Source: Gimesia algae
GTDB taxonomy: Bacteria > Planctomycetota > Planctomycetia > Planctomycetales > Planctomycetaceae
NCBI RefSeq assembly: GCF_007746795.1
Contig: NZ_CP036343.1
Coordinates: 1,120,531 to 1,184,530 of the forward strand
Direction: 5' to 3'
DNA: 64,000 nt
The notes under the pieces are model-generated. The model saw only the letters and a program-made list of their open reading frames with translations. It did not search any database and was not told where the DNA came from. Shown here in pieces: positions 17,786 to 26,163 of this stretch. The position numbers and the translations under genes were made by a program. Position 1 is the stretch's first letter. Each line of letters begins with the position of its first letter.

Positions 17786-19118
17786 TAAACACTGCCTGCT
17801 CTTAACTACGATCGTCTTGATGAACGCTGCATCTACACAAGCTGCAGACACCTGGACCGGATTCCGTGGCACGGGCTCCAACATTTCCACCGCCACAAAT
17901 CTCCCATTAAACTGGTCTCCCGCTCAGGGAATCCGCTGGAAGCAGACCGTGCCCGGTTATGGGCAGTCTTCACCCGTCGTCTGGAAAGATCACATTTTCG
18001 TCACTTCCATTGAAGGCCCTCAACAGGAAAAATGTTTCATCCAGGCCTTTGGACTGACGAACGGAAAACTGCTCTGGAGCAAAGAATACCCGGCCAGCCA
18101 GACTAAAAAGACTTCGTCCATGGTCTCGCGTGCTGCACCCACGCCCGCTGTGGACGAGCAGGGTATCTATGCCTTCTTTGAAAGCGGTGACGTCATCGCC
18201 TGTTCGCATGACGGGGAAACACTCTGGCAGCGGTCCCTGGTAAAAGATTACGGTCCCTTTGTCAGTAATCACGGGATCGGCAATTCACTCGCGCAGACGC
18301 AAGATCAGCTGATTGTCTTAACCGCCCATGATGGTCCTTCCTATCTCTTGTCGCTCGATAAAAAGACGGGGAAGAATCTCTGGAAAACCGACCGGGAAGA
18401 AGGCGTCGCCTGGACATCCCCCGTCATCGCCGATCGTGCTGGCACCCCCGAAATCATCGTCAGTGCCAAAGGGACGGTCACAGGCTACCAGGGAATCACC
18501 GGCGAGCTGCTCTGGACTCTGTCCGGAATCAGCGGAAATACCATTCCTTCTGCTTCTGTCTTTGATGACTATATTCTGATCGGTGCCGCCACCGATCGTC
18601 GTAACCCCAATGCAGCCAAAGCCAGTGAATCCAACTGCTGTCTGAAACTGGTTACGAAAGATGGTAAACCAACCTATGAAATCGTCTGGAAAGCGGAAAA
18701 AGCCGTCTCCTATTACTGCACGCCACTCGCCTATGAGGGCTGTGCCTACTTCGTAAATAAAGTCGGTGTCGTCTATTGCCTGGACCTTAAAACCGGTAAG
18801 CAGATCTATGCAGAACGACTGTCCGGCCCCTGCTGGAGTTCGCCGCTCGCCGCTGGTAACAGAATCTATTTCTTCACGAAAAAAGGGACTACTGATGTCG
18901 TTAAGCCCGGCTCCGAATTCAAATTGCTGGCCTCCAATGAACTCTTTGCTGACGAACCCGAAAAACCAGCACCCAAAGATAGTTCGCAAACAGGACGCGG
19001 CTCAGGAGGCGGTTATCCGCAGCTGGGGCCGACCATTTATGGCGTCGCAGCAGTAGACCAGGCCCTCTTGATTCGTACGGGCACAGAACTCTACTGCATC
19101 GAAGCGCAAGGTAAATAA
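17775..19118 (+). CDS. Secreted PQQ-like beta-propeller protein
   Basis: 447 residues beginning with GTG at 17775 and a signal peptide (CLLLTTIVLMNAASTQAAD). Eight-bladed pyrroloquinoline-quinone-type repeats are evident: WTGFRGTGSN, WKQTVPGYGQSSPVVWKDHI, FGLTNGKLLWSKEY, DGETLWQRSL, DKKTGKNLWKT, GITGELLWTLSG, DLKTGKQIYAER. Residues for PQQ itself are not obvious; most planctomycete members are thought to be structural or binding propellers. A Gly/Ser-rich stretch near 412-424 (SSQTGRGSGGGYPQLG) is a loop. It shares a transcript with the Rrf2 gene. A paralogue is at 29246-30586. Confidence 0.85.
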   Translation: MFNNKHCLLLTTIVLMNAASTQAADTWTGFRGTGSNISTATNLPLNWSPAQGIRWKQTVPGYGQSSPVVWKDHIFVTSIEGPQQEKCFIQAFGLTNGKLLWSKEYPASQTKKTSSMVSRAAPTPAVDEQGIYAFFESGDVIACSHDGETLWQRSLVKDYGPFVSNHGIGNSLAQTQDQLIVLTAHDGPSYLLSLDKKTGKNLWKTDREEGVAWTSPVIADRAGTPEIIVSAKGTVTGYQGITGELLWTLSGISGNTIPSASVFDDYILIGAATDRRNPNAAKASESNCCLKLVTKDGKPTYEIVWKAEKAVSYYCTPLAYEGCAYFVNKVGVVYCLDLKTGKQIYAERLSGPCWSSPLAAGNRIYFFTKKGTTDVVKPGSEFKLLASNELFADEPEKPAPKDSSQTGRGSGGGYPQLGPTIYGVAAVDQALLIRTGTELYCIEAQGK

Positions 19119-19462
19119 CCATCGTCATGCGGAATCCAAATCCACTCTGAAATGTTCAGGGTGTTTTTTTTTGCATCGCTGGATGATCACCACACATTAT
19201 TGCAGTTGACAGCTCCCCGCGGCTCGAGATACTGCGCAAACTGTGTCGCGCGCGTGTCCACTTTTACAAGAACTGCTTATCGCGAATCACTGAACCGATT
19301 CGTCTTGTATTGTACTGGGCATCCATTGTTTTTCTTTTCCTTCAGAAAAATATTCGGTGAATTTACCTGCGGATCAACACACATCCGCCGACATGGCACT
19401 GGAATCGTTACCACATCGGCATATATCACCACTATATCGCTTCCTGTCGCCATATGCTTGCT
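19119..19462. other. Left flank of the insertion sequence
   Basis: 344 bases holding the terminator at 19143-19172 and then nothing I recognise. A 120-codon open frame starting at 19152 crosses the insertion boundary and has no family-like features. The target region seems intergenic, so the element probably broke no gene. Confidence 0.4.
19143..19172 (+). terminator. Rho-independent terminator after the PQQ-propeller gene
   Basis: Stem CACTCTGAA (19143-19151) with TTCAGGGTG (19155-19163), one G-T pair, a 3-base loop, then nine T residues to 19172. Confidence 0.9.
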
Positions 19463-19524
19463 TGGAGATTGGCGTGCAAAGCGGACCCACTTTGGGGGAG
19501 TTATTGGCGCGTAAAATGGACCCA
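19457..19524. repeat. IS21 left end: target duplication and terminal repeats
   Basis: CTTGCT target copy at 19457-19462, the 33-bp terminal repeat at 19463-19495, then a second internal repeat GGCGCGTAAAATGGACCCA at 19506-19524 that has a counterpart at the right end. Multiple transposase-binding repeats at each end are typical of IS21. Confidence 0.85.
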
Positions 19525-19578
19525 TCGTAGCAAGTTCCTGATACTGGAGGCTTTTGACCTTCAGTTTCGGGGTGAAGG

Positions 19579-21282
19579 ATGCTTACGGTGGACGATTACG
19601 GACGTATACGGCGTGCTCATCGCGACGGGATGAGCATCCGGGAAATCGCTCGGACATTTCATCATTCACGGCGAAAGATCCGCGAAGTATTACACGGTGC
19701 AGGGCAACCGCAACAATATTCGCAGCGCCAGACTCAGGCGGCTCCCCGACTGGGCCCCTTCCATGAGACCATCCGACAGATTCTCGCCGATGATGAATCG
19801 CAACCACCCAAACAGCGGCACACAGCACAACGAATCTTTGAGCGACTGCGGGACGAGCACGGCTATCTCGGCGGTTACGATGCAGTTTGTCGATTCGTGC
19901 GGAAGCACCGAACCAATAAACGTGAAACATTCATCCCGCTTGATCACCAACCGGGCCAACGGCTGGAAGCCGACTTCGGCAAGATTTATGTCGATTTTCC
20001 CGACGGACGACGACGGGTTTCAGTGTTGATTCTGGTCTGGTCGTATTCCAACGCCCCCTTTGTGATCGCTCTACCGACGGAACGGACCGAAGCGATTCTG
20101 GAAGGCATGGTGCAGGCGTTCGAGTATTTTGATCGCGTTCCCAAAGAAGTCTGGTGGGACAACCCGAAAACGGTAGCCGACGCGGTGCTCAGCGGGCGGA
20201 GTCGCAAAATCAACCAACGTTATGCAGCCCTGGCAAGTCATTATGTCTTTGAACCACTGTTCTGCCTGCCGGCCAGCGGGAACGAAAAACCGGTCGTTGA
20301 GAATCGCGTGAAGACGTTGCAGCGGAAATGGTCGACTCCGGTTCCCAAGATGGAAGATTTCGAGGAACTCAACAACTATCTTCGGCAATGCTGCCTCCAG
20401 GAACAGCAGCGTCTCAGTAGTGGTAAGACAGAAACCATCGGCACACGATTGGAACAGGACAAACAAAACGCCGCCGGGTTGCCCAGGCACCGCTTTGATC
20501 CGTGCATCCGCCGGGAAGTAAAGGTCAACAAGTATCAGTTCGCCCGGTTTGAGAACGTGGATTACAGCGTGCCGCGACAGTGTGCGTTTCAGACGGTGAG
20601 CGTCAAAGGTTACGTTGACCGTGTGGAAATGGTCTTTAAGGGAACTGTGGTGGCAACCCATCAAAGAAGCTATGAGAAAGGGTGTCAGATTCTTAACCCG
20701 TTGCATTACCTCGCAGCTTTGGGGCGGCGACCGGCTGCGTTAGATCATTCCAACGTCTACCGTCAGTGGAAGCTACCGCCGGTGTTTGACGAACTTCGCG
20801 AACGGCTGGAAAACCGGCATGGCTTATGTGCGGGAGCAAAACAATATGTACGAGTGCTACAGCTATTGTCCGCACATCCAGTCCAGCGCGTCCAGAAAAC
20901 CATCGAACAGTTGCGTGGCCCCGAAGGAGCGGATGCCGACCGGATCATTCGCCGGGTCAAACGCAGTACCGCGCATGCCCGCAATCAGCCTGATTTCTCT
21001 CCGGCAACTCTGAGCAAAGAAGAATTGAGTCGTCCGGAGGTCTTGTCGGTACAGGTTCCCTGTCCGAGCCTGAACCATTTTGATTTGTTTCTTTCTACGT
21101 CAACACAAGGAGATCATCGTGCCCCCACAAACAATACAGAAGAAAAACGATCCGAATCTACTGCTGCAGAGCAATCTCAAGCAGTTAAGGTTACCGGCCA
21201 TGAATGCGGAGTTCGAGAAGTTGGCCCACGAAGCGGCCAACTCAAATCAGACGTTCGAGCAATATCTGCTGCAGTTGACTGA
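19579..21282 (+). CDS. istA: IS21 family transposase IstA
   Basis: 567 residues. An N-terminal helix-turn-helix (DDYGRIRRAHRDGMSIREIA) is followed by an rve/DDE integrase core with Asp132 (EADFGKI), Asp194 (WWDNPKT) and Glu241 (KPVVENRV), spacing fitting the family. The likely Mu-transposase C-terminal domain follows. The frame runs 164 bases past the istB start, giving a tail (after PSLNHFDLFLSTSTQGDH) with no family counterpart that I recognise; only a few bases of overlap are usual. IstA performs strand cleavage and joining and works with IstB. Confidence 0.93.
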   Translation: MLTVDDYGRIRRAHRDGMSIREIARTFHHSRRKIREVLHGAGQPQQYSQRQTQAAPRLGPFHETIRQILADDESQPPKQRHTAQRIFERLRDEHGYLGGYDAVCRFVRKHRTNKRETFIPLDHQPGQRLEADFGKIYVDFPDGRRRVSVLILVWSYSNAPFVIALPTERTEAILEGMVQAFEYFDRVPKEVWWDNPKTVADAVLSGRSRKINQRYAALASHYVFEPLFCLPASGNEKPVVENRVKTLQRKWSTPVPKMEDFEELNNYLRQCCLQEQQRLSSGKTETIGTRLEQDKQNAAGLPRHRFDPCIRREVKVNKYQFARFENVDYSVPRQCAFQTVSVKGYVDRVEMVFKGTVVATHQRSYEKGCQILNPLHYLAALGRRPAALDHSNVYRQWKLPPVFDELRERLENRHGLCAGAKQYVRVLQLLSAHPVQRVQKTIEQLRGPEGADADRIIRRVKRSTAHARNQPDFSPATLSKEELSRPEVLSVQVPCPSLNHFDLFLSTSTQGDHRAPTNNTEEKRSESTAAEQSQAVKVTGHECGVREVGPRSGQLKSDVRAISAAVD

Positions 21283-21910
21283 ACTGGAAGTGGCGGCACG
21301 GTCCACGAATGCGCTGACCAGCCGGATCAAACAGGCTCAGTTCCCAGTGGAAAAAGGGCTGGAAGATTACGACTTCGCGGCCATGAAATCAGTCAACAAA
21401 CAGAAGGTGTTGGAGCTGGCCCGTGGTGAATGGGTCCGGCAACATACCAATCTCTGTCTGCTTGGTCAGCCGGGAACGGGCAAAACCCATCTGGCGATTG
21501 CACTGGGCCTGGCCGCCTGTCGTGAAGGAATCCGAACGAAATTCTTCACCGCTGCGGCACTCGTCAATCAACTGGAAACCGCGCAACAGCAATACAGTCT
21601 GGAGCGTCTCCTGAACAGGCTCGACAAGCTCGATCTGCTGATTGTCGACGAGCTGGGTTATCTGTCTTTCAGCCGTGCTGGTGCGGAACTACTGTTCCAG
21701 GTGTTTGCTGATCGTTATGAAAGACGAAGTCTGCTGATCACCAGCAACCTCGCCTTCAGCGACTGGGGCCAGATCTTTCAGGGCGAACGGATGACGGCAG
21801 CACTTTTGGATCGATTAACGCACCATTGTGAAATATTTGAGATGAATGGTGAAAGCTATCGGTTCAAAGAGTCGATGAAACAAAAGAAGCCACCTCGCAA
21901 AAAAGCCTGA
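21119..21910 (+). CDS. istB: IS21 family helper ATPase IstB
   Basis: 263 residues from GTG 21119, chosen because AAGGAG lies at 21107-21112; the open frame itself extends up to 21080. Domains: a short N-terminal IstB region (LKQLRLPAMNAEFEKLAHEA), then an AAA+ DnaC-like ATPase with Walker A GQPGTGKTH and Walker B LLIVDELGYL, then the conserved LLITSNLAFSDWG and RLTHHCEIFEM segments. IstB oligomerises on target DNA and directs IstA. It ends with a basic tail (MKQKKPPRKKA). Confidence 0.93.
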   Translation: MPPQTIQKKNDPNLLLQSNLKQLRLPAMNAEFEKLAHEAANSNQTFEQYLLQLTELEVAARSTNALTSRIKQAQFPVEKGLEDYDFAAMKSVNKQKVLELARGEWVRQHTNLCLLGQPGTGKTHLAIALGLAACREGIRTKFFTAAALVNQLETAQQQYSLERLLNRLDKLDLLIVDELGYLSFSRAGAELLFQVFADRYERRSLLITSNLAFSDWGQIFQGERMTAALLDRLTHHCEIFEMNGESYRFKESMKQKKPPRKKA

Positions 21911-21973
21911 GTCGCTTCCACACTTTGGCATACTGACCACCACGTTACCCCACGTGGTTAACCCAACCCCAGG

Positions 21974-22029
21974 TGGGTCCCATTTCCGCGCCAAAGTGGG
22001 TCCGCTTTACACGCCAATCTCCACTTGCT
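21974..22029. repeat. IS21 right end: terminal repeats and target duplication
   Basis: Internal repeat (complement GGCGCGGAAATGGGACCCA) at 21974-21992, the 33-bp terminal repeat at 21991-22023, and the CTTGCT target copy at 22024-22029. Confidence 0.85.
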
Positions 22030-22225
22030 CTTGACCTGCTGTTGTCCTTAACAAAAATAGTATCCATATCTTGACCTCTCCCTGACAACTGATTCTGACA
22101 TCGAAATAGAAAACCCGCAACATACCATTCGCGCGGCGCAGGATCGGAAATGATCCACTGGGATTCTACTCGATCTGTCGTTCTCAGCCGTAGATGAAGA
22201 TTCAGCAGTAGTCGATTGACAACCC

Positions 22226-23668
22226 TCAGTCTCCCCGATCCTGCTGACCGACCGCGATCACCTTCGTGGGCACGCCTGTCACAGAAAATTCGCCCACCGG
22301 TACCAATGTCTTCAGTGACAGCGCTTTAATCATCCCCGTACCCGGCTCCGACCAGAATCCATAGCGGCCCGCCTGATCGAATGCGATCGTGTGATGTCCA
22401 TAATGCCCCTCCACTTTGCTGGCTCCCACTTTCATTGTTTTCAGTAGCGTGGCATCCTGAAAATTCAGATCTCCATCAGGGTCCAGGTCGATCACACTTA
22501 AAAATTCATCCTGATCCAGTTCCTGCGGATGATTGTGAAATACAAACGCCAGCCGTTTCCCCCACGCAGTTTGACAGACCTCTAATGAGACAGGGGCGTT
22601 CCCTGCCAGCATTGATAGTGGTATGGAAATCAAAGCTGGTGTATCATGTTTTGCATCCAGCAGACACAGGCGCGCTTCCGGTCCTTTTCCGGATACAAAC
22701 AGGACATAATTTCGATGCGTTTGGAAGGCCCCCGTACGCTGGGGCTTCTGAGTTTCGGTATCAACACCTAACGTAATATGCTGCACATTTACCTGCTGCT
22801 GCTCAGAGGGCAGGGGATTCCGATCTGCTTCACACCAGCAGATCCCATCCGCGGGCGCAAAAAAGACTTTCCCTGCACAGGTCGTCACACCGTGAATGGC
22901 CCCCGTGGGCAGCGAGAAGGAATAACAGATCTCCGAATTCCCCTCTGGTAGAACTCGGGTGACATCGATTAGACCTTTCTTTGGTCCACCGCCGGCAATC
23001 CAGGACGCGTACCCGGTCGTCCCCTCTACTACCGCCAGAGTGATATGCTGGCCGCCGCCTCGATGAAATCCCGCCATGATCGGTGATTCCGTTCGATCCC
23101 GGTATCTTCGCGGGTCAATCCGCGTGTATCCCGAGTTCCGATCGTTGGCCAGGTAATAGACGCCCTGGTAACAATACAGGTGCGCCGGATTCCCCTGTTG
23201 ATCGTCCAGTTGAGACTCCACAACGCGTGGCTCCTGTTTGAATTTCCAATGCGCGTGGTCTCCGTGAGATTCTTCCTCTACACCCGTTTCCAGAAAAACC
23301 CAGCCACTCTGATGGGTCCCGTCCTTCCGATCACGTACCCCGACCAGCATTGTCTGCAAGGAACTTTCCATCTGTACCAGATTCTGCTGCTCCGCATCCA
23401 GCCTGGGAAAACCAGGAACGACAGACGGCGTCGACATTTCCAATGTTTCACCTTTCAGAATATCCGCCCAACGGACCGTTTTTCCTGCATGATCCTGAAT
23501 AAACAGGCGACACACCGTCGGCTTATTGTTCGTGGATTCAGCGATTCCCTCCTTTTCCTTCGTCTCAGCCTTTGATCCTTTCGAGTCGGCATCGGCGGTG
23601 ACACACCCTGAAATCGTCCATGATATCAGTAACAAAATAGAACATCGCTTCCAGAATCCGGAATTCAT
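22226..23668 (-). CDS. AztD-like lipoprotein (beta-propeller, possible zinc chaperone)
   Basis: 480 residues from ATG 23668, which has a GAGG ribosome site; the longer frame to 23728 is less likely. The N-terminus ends in a lipobox (LLLISWTISGC). The body is a repeated beta-propeller. Several traits resemble the periplasmic zinc metallochaperone AztD: an early histidine cluster (EESHGDHAHWKF, about residue 135), IHGVTTCAGKVFFAPADGICWC, GHYGHHTIAFDQAGRYGFWS, and the C-terminal EFSVTGVPTKVIAVG, which is close to the AztD ending as I remember it. No AztABC transporter is in view. It is the last gene of an operon with a lipoprotein and a pseudopilin. Confidence 0.5.
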   Translation of the reverse strand: MNSGFWKRCSILLLISWTISGCVTADADSKGSKAETKEKEGIAESTNNKPTVCRLFIQDHAGKTVRWADILKGETLEMSTPSVVPGFPRLDAEQQNLVQMESSLQTMLVGVRDRKDGTHQSGWVFLETGVEEESHGDHAHWKFKQEPRVVESQLDDQQGNPAHLYCYQGVYYLANDRNSGYTRIDPRRYRDRTESPIMAGFHRGGGQHITLAVVEGTTGYASWIAGGGPKKGLIDVTRVLPEGNSEICYSFSLPTGAIHGVTTCAGKVFFAPADGICWCEADRNPLPSEQQQVNVQHITLGVDTETQKPQRTGAFQTHRNYVLFVSGKGPEARLCLLDAKHDTPALISIPLSMLAGNAPVSLEVCQTAWGKRLAFVFHNHPQELDQDEFLSVIDLDPDGDLNFQDATLLKTMKVGASKVEGHYGHHTIAFDQAGRYGFWSEPGTGMIKALSLKTLVPVGEFSVTGVPTKVIAVGQQDRGD

Positions 23669-23728
23669 TTTGCACCTCTTCCATTGTTTCAAATCTTGTA
23701 AATTCAATCTTAAAGATAATTCACTCAC

Positions 23729-24148
23729 TCATTGCGAATCCGACTGATAAGGATTTCCTGTCCCCTCCAGCAACTGATAACGCCCGCGATGAAATTGCAC
23801 GCACGACCAGAGTGGTTCCTCAGCCGTTCCCTGAATCCAGTAAAACCGCCTGCGATTCTGAATTCCGTGATAGATCACAGGTATGCCTGCGACTGCGGGA
23901 CTGCCCTGCATTCCGGGTTGTAACTGGAAGAAACGGGATAACACGGCGGCATCGGAACCGCTGAAGCCAGCTTCACGCTGCCAATTCAATCCGTCAGCTT
24001 TAAACGTCTCCGGTGCTTCAAATCGGGGAGCGACAGATAAAGTCGTCCTCTCTTCAGCACAACCGCCTCCTGTGAGGAGACAGCCCATCAATAGACAGCC
24101 TATTAATAACAGGTCATAACGGAGGGACGGCGCTTGAATTAAAATCAT
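23729..24148 (-). CDS. Small lipoprotein of unknown function
   Basis: 139 residues from ATG 24148. The signal LLLIGCLLMGCLLTGGGCAE ends in a lipobox (Leu-Thr-Gly-Gly-Gly-Cys). Mature residues include SVAPRFEAPETFKADGLNWQ and the tail FYWIQGTAEEPLWSCVQFHR, with no recognised domain. It sits between the pseudopilin and the AztD-like gene (gaps of 54 and 60 bases), all on the minus strand, so it is probably co-transcribed and shares their envelope role. Confidence 0.65.
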   Translation of the reverse strand: MILIQAPSLRYDLLLIGCLLMGCLLTGGGCAEERTTLSVAPRFEAPETFKADGLNWQREAGFSGSDAAVLSRFFQLQPGMQGSPAVAGIPVIYHGIQNRRRFYWIQGTAEEPLWSCVQFHRGRYQLLEGTGNPYQSDSQ

Positions 24149-24202
24149 GTTCAACTTTCACTGCTTTCGAATCAGCTCTCTGAAATGAGTTCAAGGGGTC
24201 TG

Positions 24203-25171
24203 TCAAAATTCGCCGAGTACATTCCCGTCCGCACGACCAAACAGGTCACGTAGCGTCTGCAGATGAACATTCTCGCTCACAAACCGCACACTCCCGTCGC
24301 AAAGCAGAACATTCGCGCCGCCAATATGCAGACTGCGTGCCCCTGAAATCACCTCCCCATGATGTGTCACATCCGGGTGGGGAGAATTGGGCGGATAATA
24401 GCCGTGTACCAGCGTGTTATAGCCCAGAGCACGAATCCAGCTCGCCGCGCGTCTTCCCTCATATTGAGTCGCGCCTCGTCCTGTGAGATCGTCAGATGTT
24501 GCAGAGCAGGGGCCACCACCACTCACACGTTTCATTTGACGATCCGCATTCAGCAGAGTCGCCGTATCCGGACCTCGATCTCCAAACAGAGTTTCCGCCA
24601 TGAAAATCGTGTTCGATGTCCCGTCCGTAATATCGCGAAAGCGGGTAGAAGAGCCGCGCCAGAACAACCCGTCGTTTTCGCTGGTGCAATATGCAAGACT
24701 CTGCCCCGAGCCACCATTCACCATATAATTTGATCCGGCCCAGATCGTTCCATTCTCATCAGCGTAAAAAACCGAGCCCGCATCACTGGGACACATAAAC
24801 ACGGGCAAAGCCTGCTGCGCCACGACTTCCAGCGCCGGATTGATCGTCGCCGCCCAGGCAGGCCCCGTTAACAGCGGTTCCCGGAAATCAATCAGATCAT
24901 GCAGGTTTCCCTGTTCAAGATGAGGCAGCAGCTGCGCCGAAGGAGAATATCCATACAGCGAATCAGCGGCTAATAAAGGCAGACGCGAGTGTGTTTCATG
25001 ATAATTATGCAGCGCCAGTCCCAGTTGCTTCAGATGGTTCTTGCATTGAGTCCGCCGTGCCGCCTCGCGCGCCATCTGGACAGCCGGCAGCAGTAACGCA
25101 ATCAGAATCGCAATGATGGCAATCACTACCAGCAACTCAATCAAAGTAAATCCTCTTCGCAGACGTTTCAT
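24203..25171 (-). CDS. DUF1559 protein with prepilin-type N-terminus
   Basis: 322 residues from ATG 25171, which sits right behind the strong ribosome site GGAGGGGAA; the frame extends upstream to 25216 without a better start. N-terminus [20 protein letters not shown] is a prepilin signal with cleavage after Gly7. The middle holds the family motifs NHLKQLGLALHNYHE and FMCPSDAG, and the C-terminus [19 protein letters not shown] matches the DUF1559 ending. Paralogue of 12390-13277. It heads the operon with the small lipoprotein and AztD-like gene. Confidence 0.9.
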   Translation of the reverse strand: MKRLRRGFTLIELLVVIAIIAILIALLLPAVQMAREAARRTQCKNHLKQLGLALHNYHETHSRLPLLAADSLYGYSPSAQLLPHLEQGNLHDLIDFREPLLTGPAWAATINPALEVVAQQALPVFMCPSDAGSVFYADENGTIWAGSNYMVNGGSGQSLAYCTSENDGLFWRGSSTRFRDITDGTSNTIFMAETLFGDRGPDTATLLNADRQMKRVSGGGPCSATSDDLTGRGATQYEGRRAASWIRALGYNTLVHGYYPPNSPHPDVTHHGEVISGARSLHIGGANVLLCDGSVRFVSENVHLQTLRDLFGRADGNVLGEF

Positions 25172-25542
25172 TTCCCCTCCCGATATCGGTCTATCATTTT
25201 TCAGACGGAACCACACAGCACAAACAAATTCTGCCTGTTTCCAGTCCTGACTTCATCACGGGAGACATCCTACAACAAAAACAACAATTGTAAATACAAT
25301 TGCATTGCATTTACATATTTTATTCATATATTTTTCGAATCCTTGAATTTCTGATGAAAGCGGATCGTTAAGGTTGTCTCTACTCACCGATTTCCAGTAA
25401 AAGCAGTCTGCTGCTACTTTTACACAGCTACGATTTGACCAGTTGACGGGGTTGATGTGGTCCCGCTGCAATAGAAGAACGAGTAGATTTCATCAACGTC
25501 TGTTTAATCAACCCGCATGAAAACAACTCTATTGAGAGTCCT
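25172..25542. other. Intergenic region between pseudopilin operon and acetyltransferase
   Basis: 371 bases, probably holding divergent promoters. It contains the palindrome at 25285-25302 in a very AT-rich stretch (25270-25345). No further gene is supported. Confidence 0.4.
25285..25302. promoter_or_regulatory. Perfect AT-rich palindrome, candidate operator
   Basis: CAATTGTAAATACAATTG is an 18-bp perfect inverted repeat 114 bases upstream of the pseudopilin operon start. A second TGTAAAT/ATTTACA pair overlaps it (25289-25316). AT-rich symmetric sites of this kind are typical for Fur/Zur-type repressors; with an AztD-like gene in the operon, Zur is a fair guess but no more. Confidence 0.4.
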
Positions 25543-25992
25543 ATGAAACCGATCACCATCAGACAGGCTGTTCTCTCCGACCTTGATGCGCTCGCGCCTC
25601 TGTTCGACAGTTATCGTCAGTTCTATGGACGCGCCAGCGACATCACTGCCGCCCGGGAGTTCCTGCTGAACCGCTTTCAACAGGAAGAGTCTGTCCTGTT
25701 TCTCGCCAGTCAAGAAGAAAAACGTCTGGGCTTCACTCAGCTGTATCCTTCATTTTCATCAGTTTCGCTCGCCCGCACCTTCCTCTTGAATGATCTGTTC
25801 GTGATTCCGGAAGGGCGGCGCAAGGGTATCGCGACGCGACTCCTCTCAGTAGCTGCGGATTACGCGCGCGGTGTCAACGCAATTCGTCTTTCTCTCTCCA
25901 CTGAGGTCACCAATGCAACAGCGCAAGCCCTCTATGAGTCCGCTGGCTGGAAACAGGATACACAGTTCCTGGTCTATCATTTCCAGCTTTAG
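25543..25992 (+). CDS. GNAT-family N-acetyltransferase
   Basis: 149 residues spanning one complete GNAT fold. The acetyl-CoA pyrophosphate loop is VIPEGRRKGIATRLLSVAAD (R-x-x-G-x-G/A pattern), preceded by the beta-strand FLLNDLFVIP and followed by RLSLSTEVTNATAQALYESA and GWKQDTQFLVYHF, the usual motif B. The N-terminus KPITIRQAVLSDLDALAPLF is typical. Substrate unknown. It is a single gene with no clear operon partner. Confidence 0.85.
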   Translation: MKPITIRQAVLSDLDALAPLFDSYRQFYGRASDITAAREFLLNRFQQEESVLFLASQEEKRLGFTQLYPSFSSVSLARTFLLNDLFVIPEGRRKGIATRLLSVAADYARGVNAIRLSLSTEVTNATAQALYESAGWKQDTQFLVYHFQL

Positions 25993-26163
25993 TCAGGCCA
26001 GAATGCCTCAGAACACAATCAAATAGCATTCGTGTCAAACATATTGATATACTTGATCCCATCGTCTGTGAATACCCGGAGATGCGGGGAAGCAGATGCG
26101 AAGATCAGATGGACGGAAATGCTTCTTCAACATAGGTGAATTCCAGCTGCAAGATACCAAATC

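Larger units (their letters stand above)
19463..22023 (+). mobile_element. IS21-family insertion sequence (complete)
   Basis: 2561 bases bounded by 33-bp inverted repeats that begin TGGAGATTGGCGTG on the left (19463-19495) and read the same on the complement of the right end (21991-22023), with a single mismatch. Ends are 5'-TG...CA-3', as usual for IS21. It encodes istA and istB in order, both intact. A 6-bp direct repeat CTTGCT flanks it (19457-19462 and 22024-22029), consistent with one clean insertion. An element this intact may be mobile or recently acquired. Confidence 0.93.

Noticed and set aside
18318..18989. 223-codon open frame on the minus strand inside the PQQ-propeller gene
   Set aside because: It is the shadow of a well-supported propeller frame; its translation is Phe/Gly-rich and without any family motif.
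19152..19514. 120-codon frame crossing the left edge of the IS element
   Set aside because: It crosses the exact insertion boundary, overlaps a terminator and has no recognisable domain.
20071..20706. 211-codon minus-strand frame inside istA
   Set aside because: Antisense to the conserved transposase core.
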